Origin: an uncultured Pseudomonadota bacterium
GTDB lineage: Bacteria > Pseudomonadota > Alphaproteobacteria > Rs-D84
Length of the DNA stretch: 5,597 nt
NCBI GenBank assembly: GCA_946628805.1
Contig: CAMOXB010000053.1
Location: 1-5,597, forward strand
Direction of reading: 5' to 3'
Positions within the stretch are counted from its first letter, which is position 1. Each line of letters opens with the position of its first letter. This document shows, piece after piece, positions 1 through 5,597 of the stretch. The notes beneath the pieces are model-generated. The model had not been told where the DNA came from. It did no database searches and saw only the letters and a list, made by a program, of their open reading frames with translations. A program made the position numbers and the translations under genes.

Positions 1-70
<70 letters not shown>

Positions 71-75
71 TTTTT

Positions 76-103
76 ATTATAATACACATATGTCTTTTGT
101 CAA
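76..103 (-). promoter_or_regulatory. Near-perfect sigma-70-type promoter, divergent from gyrA
   Basis: Read on the minus strand, a consensus -35 TTGACA (103-98) and a consensus -10 TATAAT (81-76) are separated by 16 bases. Predicted initiation is near base 69, the edge of the 44-base T-run, so the transcript would begin with a long run of A. This implies a gene on the minus strand to the left of the window. Both hexamers match exactly; activity is inferred. Confidence 0.6.
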
Positions 104-148
104 GCGCGGATAAAACCTGAAAAAAATTGCCAAAAAAGTGCTTTATTT

Positions 149-179
149 CTTGACCCAAAGGCTAAAATTTTGCTATGTT
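149..179 (+). promoter_or_regulatory. Probable gyrA promoter
   Basis: CTTGACC (149-155) followed after 17 bases by CTATGTT (173-179) resembles the alphaproteobacterial housekeeping promoter (CTTGAC, about 17 bases, CTATAT). Initiation would fall near 185-187, giving a leader of about 22 nt that contains the Shine-Dalgarno. The -10 hexamer TATGTT matches the TATAAT consensus at four of six positions. A second TATAAT at 78-83 has only T-tract upstream and is less convincing in this direction. Confidence 0.5.
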
Positions 180-195
180 TTTATCAGTTAAAAAC

Positions 196-201
196 AAGGG
201 A
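196..201 (+). promoter_or_regulatory. Shine-Dalgarno of gyrA
   Basis: AAGGGA sits 7 nt before the ATG at 209. It decides the start: the frame is also open back to a TTG at 170, but that codon has no such site, lies inside the predicted promoter, and would add 13 residues unlike GyrA. Confidence 0.75.
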
Positions 202-208
202 AAAAGTA

Positions 209-2977
209 ATGTCTGATATTATTGAAACAAATGAAGTTAATGAAATAAAAGTTCCAACTTCACCAATTGAACATGAAATGCGAACATCGTTCTTGGATTA
301 TGCGATGTCTGTTATTGTAGACCGTGCATTGCCTGATGTTCGGGACGGTTGTAAGCCAGTGCATCGTCGTATTTTGTATGTTATGAACGAAGTGGCACCT
401 GCAACCAAGGCAACGGTTAAATCTGCACGTATCGTTGGTGACGTTATGGGGCGTTATCACCCGCATGGGGATTCATCTATTTACGAAGCAATGGCGCGTA
501 TGGCACAAGACTTTTCAATGGGTGAAATGTTGGTCCAAGGGCAAGGTAACTTTGGTTCGCGCGATGGTGATAAACCGGCGGCGATGCGTTATACCGAAGC
601 ACGCCTTTCAAAACTGGGTGCGTCATTAATGGAAGATTTGGACAAAGATACGGTTGATTGGCAACCTAACTTTGACGGCACATTACAAGAACCAATTGTT
701 TTGCCAACTAAATTCCCTAACTTTTTGGTTAATGGTGGTTCGGGTATCGCGGTTGGTATGGCAACAAATGTTCCGACATATAACCTGGGCGAAGTTTGCA
801 ATGGTATTTTGGCTGTGTTGGATAATAAAGATATTACCGATGATGAATTGTTTGGAATTATCCCAGGACCTGATTTTCCAACTGGTGGTATTATTATGGG
901 GCATGCCGGTGCATACAAAGCGCACACAACCGGTCGTGGTTCAATAATTGTTCGTTCAAAGACTCATTTTGAAACAATTCATGATCATCCTGCAATCGTT
1001 GTTGATGAATTGCCTTACCAGGTTAATAAATCGCAATTAATTATCAAAATCGCAGAATTGGTTAAAGATAAAAGAATCGAAGGTATTACCGATATTCGTG
1101 ATGAATCGTCCAAGGAAGGATTGCGCGTTGTTATCGAATTAAAACGCGACACAATGCCAGAAGTAGTCTTGAACCATTTGTTCCAAGATACAGAAATGCA
1201 ATCGAATTTCCCTGTAAATATGATGGCATTGAATCGCGGTCGTCCAATGTTGTTTACTGTTCGTACGGTATTGGATGCGTTTATTGAATTCCGCGAAGAA
1301 GTTATTCGTCGCAGAACAATATTTGATTTGAACAAGGCGCGTAATCGTGCGCATACATTGTTGGGATTATCTGTTGCCTGCGGTAATTTAGACGAAGTTA
1401 TCAAATTAATTAAAGAATCTGCAAACCCAGATGATGCGCGTATTGCATTATTGTCACGCGGTTGGGCGGCGTCTGATATTGAATCTTATATTAATTTGAT
1501 TGATGATCCAAATACGGAATATAAAGACGGCATGTTCTATATGTCCGAAGATCAAGCCAAAGCGATTTTGGAATTGCAATTGCATCGTCTGACCGGTCTT
1601 GAACGCGACAAGATTCATAACGACCTGACCGAATTGGGTGCACAAATCAAAGATTTGTTGGCCATCTTGGGCAGCCACGAACGCATTGTTCAAATTATTC
1701 GTGATGAAACCGCGGCAGTTCGTGATAATTGGTCGCAACCACGTCGTACCGAAATATCTGATGCAGAAATCGATATCGATATCGAAGATTTGATTGCACG
1801 CGAAGATATGGTTGTAACGGTTTCAAATACTGGATATATCAAACGTGTTGCGCTGGATACATATCGTGCACAAAAACGTGGTGGCAAAGGACGTAATGCA
1901 ATGACAACAAAAGATGATGATTATGTTGTAAATGTATTCGTTGCAAACACTCATACACCATTGCTGTTCTTTTCTTCCAAGGGGTTGTGCTATAAATTAA
2001 AAACGTATAAATTACCAGAAGCATCTGCTGCGGGCAAGGGACGTCCATTGGTTAATTTGTTGCCACTGACCGAAGGCGAAACAATAACCGCAATTTTGCC
2101 AGTGCCAGAAGATGAAGTTAAACGCGTTGCGGAATCTGGGGTTGAACATTTCTTGATGTTTGCAACTGCATCTGGGACAGTTCGTCGTAACCGTATGTCT
2201 GATTTTGATTCAATTCGTGCAAATGGTAAAATTGCAATGAAATTGGACGAAGGCGATTCATTGATTTCTGTATTGCCATGTAATGAAAATCAAGATGTGT
2301 TCTTGTCCACATATCGTGGTCGTTGCATACGATTCCCAGTTCCAGAAATTCGTATCTTTGCCGGACGTAATTCGACCGGTGTTCGCGGATTGTCATTACA
2401 GAAAGATGATTATGTAATCGGTATGGCAATGTTGAATCATGGCGAATCTGATTCTGTGGTTCGCGCCGCGTATGTAAAGCAAAGCCGCGCGTTGCGCCGT
2501 GCCCAGACCGGTATCGAAGAAGAAGCAGATAGCGAAGAAGAAAACACAACATTGGTATTAAGCGATGAACAAATGGCAAAGATGGCGTTATCGGAAGAAT
2601 TCATTTTGACGATTTCTGAAAATGGATTTGGTAAACGTACATCATCATATGAATATCGTTTAACACATCGTGGCGGTAACGGATTTACCAATATTAAACT
2701 GGGTGGTAAAAATACAGCCGTTGCAGGTTCGTTCCCTGTTCATGATGACCAAGATATTATTATGGTTACAAACGGTGGTAAAATTATCAGAACACCTGTT
2801 CGGGATGTTCGTATTGCCGGTCGTTCAACCGCAGGTGTGACATTGTTCAGAACAGCCGAAGGCGAAAAGGTTGTATCGGCAATCGCAATTGATCACGAAG
2901 AAGAAACGCCAGACGAAGTTGTTGATGAAAATGTGTCAACGACAGAATCTGTGGCTGATAACGAAAATGCCGAATAA
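209..2977 (+). CDS. gyrA: DNA gyrase subunit A
   Basis: This is the breakage-reunion subunit of DNA gyrase, which with GyrB introduces negative supercoils using ATP. The protein is 922 residues, longer than the 875 of E. coli. Visible landmarks: the N-terminal start of the fold ([17 protein letters not shown], from residue 27); the quinolone-binding region [10 protein letters not shown] (84-93), with Ser89 and Glu93 at the places of E. coli Ser83 and Asp87; the catalytic Arg127-Tyr128 in [10 protein letters not shown]; and a GyrA box QKRGGKG (555-561) in the C-terminal beta-pinwheel. The box marks it as GyrA rather than ParC. The C-terminal domain has a Glu-rich insertion (about 770-778) and an acidic tail (895-922), plausible modulators of DNA wrapping. 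The start at 209 is chosen for its Shine-Dalgarno. The frame is intact. The downstream MerR gene follows after 19 nt and probably shares the transcript. Confidence 0.98.
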   Translation: MSDIIETNEVNEIKVPTSPIEHEMRTSFLDYAMSVIVDRALPDVRDGCKPVHRRILYVMNEVAPATKATVKSARIVGDVMGRYHPHGDSSIYEAMARMAQDFSMGEMLVQGQGNFGSRDGDKPAAMRYTEARLSKLGASLMEDLDKDTVDWQPNFDGTLQEPIVLPTKFPNFLVNGGSGIAVGMATNVPTYNLGEVCNGILAVLDNKDITDDELFGIIPGPDFPTGGIIMGHAGAYKAHTTGRGSIIVRSKTHFETIHDHPAIVVDELPYQVNKSQLIIKIAELVKDKRIEGITDIRDESSKEGLRVVIELKRDTMPEVVLNHLFQDTEMQSNFPVNMMALNRGRPMLFTVRTVLDAFIEFREEVIRRRTIFDLNKARNRAHTLLGLSVACGNLDEVIKLIKESANPDDARIALLSRGWAASDIESYINLIDDPNTEYKDGMFYMSEDQAKAILELQLHRLTGLERDKIHNDLTELGAQIKDLLAILGSHERIVQIIRDETAAVRDNWSQPRRTEISDAEIDIDIEDLIAREDMVVTVSNTGYIKRVALDTYRAQKRGGKGRNAMTTKDDDYVVNVFVANTHTPLLFFSSKGLCYKLKTYKLPEASAAGKGRPLVNLLPLTEGETITAILPVPEDEVKRVAESGVEHFLMFATASGTVRRNRMSDFDSIRANGKIAMKLDEGDSLISVLPCNENQDVFLSTYRGRCIRFPVPEIRIFAGRNSTGVRGLSLQKDDYVIGMAMLNHGESDSVVRAAYVKQSRALRRAQTGIEEEADSEEENTTLVLSDEQMAKMALSEEFILTISENGFGKRTSSYEYRLTHRGGNGFTNIKLGGKNTAVAGSFPVHDDQDIIMVTNGGKIIRTPVRDVRIAGRSTAGVTLFRTAEGEKVVSAIAIDHEEETPDEVVDENVSTTESVADNENAE

Positions 2978-2996
2978 AAAATAATGGTGCGCAGGT

Positions 2997-3374
2997 ATGG
3001 AAAATAAAAATGATTTTTTTGTTCCAATAAACGAAGTTGCAAAAGAACTTGGTTTGCCTGCGCATACATTGCGTTATTGGGAAAAGCAATTTCCGGGTAG
3101 CATTCGTCCGGTAACTGGCGCCGGAAATCGTCGTTATTATCGTCGTGAAACAATTGAAAAATTGCGTTCGATAAAATCATTGCTTTATGACAAAGGTATG
3201 ACAATTGCGGGTGTAAAAAAGATTTTGCATAATGGTACATTTGAATCTGAATCAAATAATGCAAAAACACCGGTAAATGCCGGGGAAAATAATCAGATTT
3301 TAACCCCAAAAAATACCGATGATATTGATATTGCAATCAATTTGTTAAAACAGGCAAAAATGCTGCTGGAATAA
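2997..3374 (+). CDS. Small MerR-family transcriptional regulator
   Basis: A 125-residue predicted DNA-binding protein. Residues 8-77 form a MerR-type winged helix-turn-helix: INEVAKELGLPAHTLRYWEKQF (11-32, with the typical LRYWE), then the wing GNRRYYRRETIEKL (43-56) and a helix ending GMTIAGVKKIL (67-77). MerR proteins normally bind inverted repeats as dimers through a long C-terminal helix. Here residues 78-108 are an Asn/Thr/Pro-rich, probably flexible linker, leaving only a short amphipathic helix (about 109-125). There are no cysteines, so metal sensing of the MerR or CueR kind is unlikely. Similar small regulators are common in Alphaproteobacteria, often of unknown target. The start is forced by an in-frame TAA at 2982-2984. 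The Shine-Dalgarno is poor (AGG only one base before ATG), so translation may depend on coupling to gyrA. Part of the linker is encoded by a copy of the downstream terminator sequence. Confidence 0.88.
   Translation: MENKNDFFVPINEVAKELGLPAHTLRYWEKQFPGSIRPVTGAGNRRYYRRETIEKLRSIKSLLYDKGMTIAGVKKILHNGTFESESNNAKTPVNAGENNQILTPKNTDDIDIAINLLKQAKMLLE
3263..3283 (+). repeat. Copy of terminator hairpin core inside merR-like CDS
   Basis: These 21 bases are identical to 3391-3411, the left arm, loop and inner right arm of the terminator 128 bases downstream. Here they encode KTPVNAG (residues 90-96) in the regulator's linker. The right arm degenerates after the shared part, so only a 4-bp CCGG/CCGG hairpin can form and there is no T-run, meaning it should not terminate. 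Confidence 0.9.
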
Positions 3375-3390
3375 ATATTAAAAAATTAAT

Positions 3391-3422
3391 AAAAACACCG
3401 GTAAATGCCGGTGTTTTTTTTT
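3391..3422. terminator. Bidirectional Rho-independent terminator between merR-like gene and tRNA-Glu
   Basis: Arms AAAAACACCGG (3391-3401) and CCGGTGTTTTT (3408-3418) pair perfectly over 11 bp around the loop TAAATG, and the T-run continues to 3422. It lies 16 nt after the regulator's stop. Read on the minus strand, the hairpin is also followed by T-rich sequence, so it can end the tRNA transcript arriving from the right. Confidence 0.92.
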
Positions 3423-3430
3423 ATTATTCT

Positions 3431-3505
3431 TGGCACTCCCAATGGGAATCGAACCCATGTTATCAGAATGAGAATCTGGTGTCCTGACCGCTAGACGCTG
3501 GGAGC
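3431..3505 (-). tRNA. tRNA-Glu, anticodon CTC
   Basis: Read on the minus strand this is a 75-nt tRNA with encoded CCA. The acceptor arms are GCTCCCA and TGGGAGT followed by G73-CCA. The D arm has GTC/GAC, the anticodon loop is TTCTCAT with CTC at 3472-3470, and the T arm is ATGGG-TTCGATT-CCCAT. U11-A24, U13-G22, the short variable loop TAAC and A37 agree with known bacterial tRNA-Glu identity features. CTC reads only GAG. Two pairs are not Watson-Crick: G1-U72 at the acceptor end and C27-A43 at the top of the anticodon stem. It lies 60 nt after the M23 peptidase gene on the same strand and has its own likely promoter. Confidence 0.93.
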
Positions 3506-3513
3506 ATATGTTT

Positions 3514-3542
3514 ATATTAATATTATAAATCAGACTTTTCAA
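3514..3542 (-). promoter_or_regulatory. Probable tRNA-Glu promoter
   Basis: On the minus strand, -35 TTGAAA (3542-3537) and -10 TAATAT (3519-3514) are separated by 17 bases, placing initiation one or two bases before the mature tRNA end at 3505. A consensus TATAAT also lies at 3527-3522 without a matching -35. No hairpin terminator is seen between the peptidase stop and the tRNA, so read-through from the operon is also possible. Confidence 0.5.
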
Positions 3543-3565
3543 GCAATGGTTATTAAAGCAATTTA

Positions 3566-4438
3566 TTATTTCTTTATTCCCATAAAATATGCAGGATCAA
3601 TCGATTTGTTGTTTGAAAATCCATGCTTTATTGTTATTCCAGAAATTGATGTCTGATTCCCGTTGTAATGCATTTCATAATGCAGATGCGATATACCACG
3701 GCGCATTGTTGGATAATCGTTCTGTAATGTTTCTTTGAACGCCTTGGCACCACCAGTGTTTCCAATCGTTCCAATTTGACATCCCGCGGATACGCGTTGT
3801 CCTTGGTTAACCAATATTTTATTCAAATGCATATAATATGTTGTAAATCCGTTACCGTGATTGATACGGATATAGTTGCCGGCGCTGCTGCCACGTTGAT
3901 TATGCTTTACCAATTCAACAATTCCGTCTGCGGTTGTAAATACCGGTTTGTCATAATGACTTTCAGTGCATCCTATATCGAATCCATAATGGTTGTCGTA
4001 TTTTGGTTTTTCTTTTGTGCCAAAATTACGTTGACCATATGGCGAACAATATGTGTAATCAGATTCCAATACTGGTTTTCCAATAGGAATTGTTTGCCCG
4101 GATTTTATCGCTGGATTTGTTATCGCGCAATATCCATTTGCCGACGTTTCTGTCGAATTTGTCAAAACAGATTTTGTTGTTTGTTGTGTTGGTATTATTG
4201 TCGACGCGTCTTGATTAATTTCATCAGCGGCATCCATATCCATATACACGATATTTAATTGGTCGTATGCATCCATATCTGCGAACATGGCATAATCTTC
4301 GGCTTTGAATTCTTGACGTGTCGAAAAATCTAAATCGTTAAATGTATTTGGAAATTGGTTTGCAGACAAAAGGCTTTCCGCCACAGATTGACTGGAAATT
4401 ATTGTCGCAATTAAAATCGATATAGATACCTGTTTCAT
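3566..4438 (-). CDS. Secreted M23 (LytM-type) zinc metallopeptidase
   Basis: A 290-residue predicted exported peptidoglycan endopeptidase. Residues 1-20 look like a signal peptide (KQVSISILIATIIS core, SVA before the likely cut after Ala20). Residues 21-100 are an unrecognised, acidic, probably flexible region with Met-Asp clusters (MDAYD, MDMDAAD). The M23 domain covers about 128-285 with all expected catalytic parts: His150 and Asp154 (HYGFD) and His253 as zinc ligands, and His204 (YMHLN) and His251 (HLH) as the other active-site histidines. It should therefore be an active enzyme cutting peptide cross-links in the cell wall, not a LytM-dead activator; this is inference from motif conservation. 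Four cysteines (104, 131, 157, 220) could form disulfides in the periplasm. Its ATG overlaps the upstream gene's stop (ATGA) and lacks a Shine-Dalgarno, so translation is probably coupled. Confidence 0.92.
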   Translation of the reverse strand: MKQVSISILIATIISSQSVAESLLSANQFPNTFNDLDFSTRQEFKAEDYAMFADMDAYDQLNIVYMDMDAADEINQDASTIIPTQQTTKSVLTNSTETSANGYCAITNPAIKSGQTIPIGKPVLESDYTYCSPYGQRNFGTKEKPKYDNHYGFDIGCTESHYDKPVFTTADGIVELVKHNQRGSSAGNYIRINHGNGFTTYYMHLNKILVNQGQRVSAGCQIGTIGNTGGAKAFKETLQNDYPTMRRGISHLHYEMHYNGNQTSISGITIKHGFSNNKSIDPAYFMGIKK

Positions 4439-4713
4439 TTTTTATTTGTTTGATAATATTTTGTTAATCCATATATTGATAAAACAAAGAATAAACTTAA
4501 TACCGATGTAAAGATGATACCTGGTTCAGGTGTTTCTAAAATAACATAAATTAAATAGCATACATCCGATATAACCCACATTGCCCAACTGGTCAGGCTG
4601 ATATCGTCGGCATGTTTTGTTTTTATTATTTTTATAATCTGTGGTGTATATGATGCCAATTCCATTATCGTATATATAGATAATACAGTAATCGCAACAA
4701 TTTCTTTTATCAT
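4435..4713 (-). CDS. SemiSWEET / PQ-loop family small membrane transporter
   Basis: A 92-residue protein with three predicted membrane helices (about 5-28, 39-59 and 64-86). It contains the PQ-loop signature YTPQIIKIIKTKHADDISLTSW (22-43; Pro24-Gln25), the length and layout of bacterial SemiSWEETs. Family members dimerise to form a pathway for small sugars; the substrate here cannot be told from sequence. The start has a strong Shine-Dalgarno, AAGGAAG (4724-4718), and an in-frame stop closes the frame just upstream. Its TGA overlaps the start of the M23 peptidase gene, so the two form an operon. The stop also shows that TGA is not recoded here. A more distant PQ-loop protein with another substrate is the main alternative. 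Confidence 0.85.
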   Translation of the reverse strand: MIKEIVAITVLSIYTIMELASYTPQIIKIIKTKHADDISLTSWAMWVISDVCYLIYVILETPEPGIIFTSVLSLFFVLSIYGLTKYYQTNKK

Positions 4714-4717
4714 AAAA

Positions 4718-4724
4718 CTTCCTT
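4718..4724 (-). promoter_or_regulatory. Shine-Dalgarno of the SemiSWEET gene
   Basis: AAGGAAG on the minus strand, 4 nt before ATG at 4713 (6 nt counting from AAGGA). It is probably the only good ribosome binding site for both operon genes, since the peptidase gene lacks one. Confidence 0.75.
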
Positions 4725-4736
4725 TCTTTTTTGCGA

Positions 4737-4745
4737 ATTATATCA
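4737..4745 (-). promoter_or_regulatory. Extended -10 promoter of the SemiSWEET-M23 operon
   Basis: The minus strand reads TGATATAAT, a consensus -10 with the extended TG motif. No good -35 is seen at the right distance. Initiation near 4730 would give a leader of about 17 nt holding the Shine-Dalgarno. Confidence 0.5.
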
Positions 4746-4778
4746 AATATTTGCATATTTTCATAATCAATTTAATTG

Positions 4779-4808
4779 TTGACAGTTTTGGTTTTTTGTG
4801 TAAATATT
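4779..4808 (+). promoter_or_regulatory. Promoter of the lysine-rich protein gene
   Basis: A consensus -35 TTGACA (4779-4784) is followed after 17 bases by AAATAT (4802-4807), preceded by an extended TG (4799-4800). With 18 bases the -10 would be AATATT. It diverges from the SemiSWEET promoter, leaving about 35 bases between them for shared control. Confidence 0.5.
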
Positions 4809-4827
4809 TGTGAACACAAAAATTAAT

Positions 4828-4833
4828 AAAGGA
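4828..4833 (+). promoter_or_regulatory. Shine-Dalgarno deciding start at 4842
   Basis: AAAGGA lies 8 nt before the ATG at 4842 but only 2 nt before the ATG at 4836, so the second ATG is favoured. Confidence 0.65.
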
Positions 4834-4841
4834 ATATGAAG

Positions 4842-5450
4842 ATGGATTTAAGATTTCCAATTATATCAGATGCGATGTTCCCAGAACACGCAAAGCCAGT
4901 TAAAAAAGTAAAAATACAACAAACCAAAAAATTCAAAGCGAAAACACCAAAAATAATTCGTGATAACACACGTAATATTTTGGATGAAAAATACAGAATG
5001 TATATTGAACAATCTGCAATGGCGGAAAACGAAGTTGTTCCAGGTGATAATCATTTATTATTGTTGTTAATGTTGGTTAAATTTGAACGTCAATCGATTC
5101 CAAAGATTTATCGTGAAAAAGCAATTGAACGTGCACGTCAAAATAAACGCTTTGCCCAAGATTATCAAATTGCCGAAAATGCACAATCTAATATGGATGA
5201 TTTGGTTGCAGATTTGGAAAAAGAAGATTTGCAAAAACAATATGCAAAAGAACGCGAAATGTTTGATTTGTATTTGTGGGCAAATCTTCGTGCACAAAAA
5301 CAAAAATATTATACAGATGAAAAAAATGCACTTGAATTAAAACAATTGCAAGAACGTGCAAAGAAATATTTTCTTAAAAATAAAATTGCGCGTGCAAAAA
5401 TGATTAATTTTGCAAATCAAATAAATTATGTAAATTCGCATAATAAATAA
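4842..5450 (+). CDS. Hypothetical lysine-rich, helical protein
   Basis: I do not recognise this 202-residue protein. It has no signal peptide, no cysteine and no convincing membrane span. A short hydrophobic patch HLLLLLMLV (71-79) is flanked by charges and is more likely a buried helix. Residues 18-40 are strongly basic (KPVKKVKIQQTKKFKAK), a possible nucleic-acid-binding or disordered stretch. Residues 85-185 are rich in Lys, Arg, Glu, Gln and Ala and look like a long helix or coiled coil. A cytoplasmic structural or nucleic-acid-associated role is a guess. A start at 4836 would add two residues; 4842 fits the Shine-Dalgarno better. It has its own promoter and a terminator beginning immediately after the stop, so it is probably a single-gene unit. 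Codon choice (AT-ending, GAA-only Glu) matches its neighbours, so nothing points to recent transfer. Confidence 0.8.
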   Translation: MDLRFPIISDAMFPEHAKPVKKVKIQQTKKFKAKTPKIIRDNTRNILDEKYRMYIEQSAMAENEVVPGDNHLLLLLMLVKFERQSIPKIYREKAIERARQNKRFAQDYQIAENAQSNMDDLVADLEKEDLQKQYAKEREMFDLYLWANLRAQKQKYYTDEKNALELKQLQERAKKYFLKNKIARAKMINFANQINYVNSHNK

Positions 5451-5513
5451 AAAAATACCGGCATCTTTATCTCGCTGTAATGCGAAGCATGTAAGCGGAT
5501 GCCGGTATTTTTA
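5451..5513. terminator. Long structured bidirectional terminator hairpin
   Basis: Arms AAAAATACCGGCATC (5451-5465) and GATGCCGGTATTTTT (5498-5512) pair perfectly over 15 bp. The 32-base interior folds further: CGCT/AGCG (5473-5476 with 5494-5497), a GTA-GTA internal loop, then ATGC-GAA-GCAT (5480-5490). Bases 5466-5472 bulge on one side only. The A-run at one end and T-run at the other allow termination in both directions, between the lysine-rich gene and the converging minus-strand reading frame. Confidence 0.85.
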
Positions 5514-5515
5514 TA

Positions 5516-5597
5516 TTAAAATTTACATTCTTTATAAATATCAAAAGTTGTTCGAAACCAGAAATCACGAATATTACGTGAACAGAGTTCCCGCACA
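5516..5597 (-). CDS. Probable C-terminal end of an unidentified gene entering from the right
   Basis: On the minus strand a frame is open from the window edge to TAA at 5518-5516. It encodes 26 residues ending FRTTFDIYKECKF, with several aromatic residues and both Glu codons as GAA. It stops right beside the bidirectional terminator, the expected place for the end of a convergent gene. A second minus-strand frame is also open here but runs through the hairpin, and a plus-strand frame is open without an ATG. The stretch is too short to identify a family. Confidence 0.45.
   Translation of the reverse strand, partial: VRELCSRNIRDFWFRTTFDIYKECKF

Noticed and set aside
170..208. In-frame TTG extension of gyrA by 13 residues
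   Set aside because: No ribosome site for TTG, it overlaps the predicted promoter, and the added residues do not resemble GyrA; ATG at 209 has AAGGGA at 7 nt.
1769..1786. Short GATATC-type tandem repeat in gyrA
   Set aside because: It encodes EIDIDIED, which fits the acidic stretch before the EDLI segment of GyrA, and is explained by coding for alternating Ile and Asp.
2118..2579. Minus-strand ORF of 153 codons opposite gyrA
   Set aside because: It is a shadow of gyrA codon use (His/Leu/Arg-rich), without a start signal or motif.
2984..3007. Seven-codon ORF (ATG GTG CGC ...) overlapping the merR-like start
   Set aside because: It could in principle couple translation, but it has no ribosome site and such short ORFs are expected by chance.
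3776..4258. Plus-strand ORF of 160 codons opposite the M23 gene
   Set aside because: It is antisense to a fully conserved peptidase domain; its Cys/Ile-rich translation has no recognisable motif and there is no ribosome site.
5545..5575. Possible tRNA T-loop (GTTCGAAACC)
   Set aside because: The flanking five bases do not pair as a T stem on either strand and no acceptor or anticodon arm is present.
5565..5581. Inverted repeat TCACG-AATATTA-CGTGA
   Set aside because: Only five pairs, and it lies inside the probable partial coding region; no adjacent promoter to suggest an operator.

Overview
The window looks like a piece of an AT-rich, compact bacterial chromosome, most likely from an uncultured or host-associated alphaproteobacterium. 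Three observations support this. The GyrA C-terminal domain carries the [16 protein letters not shown] segment familiar from alphaproteobacterial GyrA. A small MerR-type regulator of the kind common in Alphaproteobacteria follows it. The gyrA promoter resembles the alphaproteobacterial housekeeping form (CTTGAC / CTATGTT). The lineage is inferred from protein flavour only. No mobile element, CRISPR array or rRNA was seen.

Layout. Positions 1-69 are an extreme low-complexity tract (at least 19 A, then TAATAA, then 44 T). A near-consensus minus-strand promoter (76-103) points into this tract, implying a divergent gene to the left of the window. A plus-strand promoter and a good ribosome binding site lead into gyrA (209-2977), followed 19 nt later by a small MerR-like regulator (2997-3374) and a strong bidirectional terminator (3391-3422). 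On the minus strand there is then a tRNA-Glu(CTC) gene (3431-3505) with its own promoter. Upstream of the tRNA on the same strand is a two-gene operon: a SemiSWEET/PQ-loop half-transporter (4435-4713) overlapping by four bases (ATGA) a secreted M23 metallopeptidase (3566-4438). A 130-bp divergent promoter region separates this operon from an unrecognised lysine-rich, coiled-coil-like protein (4842-5450, +). That gene ends at a long structured hairpin (5451-5513), which also serves the 3' end of a minus-strand gene entering from the right edge.

How the parts relate. gyrA is the housekeeping anchor; the MerR protein probably shares its transcript. The transporter and peptidase are translationally coupled, but their shared task is unknown. 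I did not find a clearly new multi-gene system. The points most worth a second look are: a Glu tRNA that reads only GAG, next to genes that contain no GAG codon; a 21-nt copy of the terminator hairpin inside the merR reading frame; the shared ATGCCGGT core of both terminators; the A/T homopolymer tract beside gyrA; and the SemiSWEET-M23 coupling.
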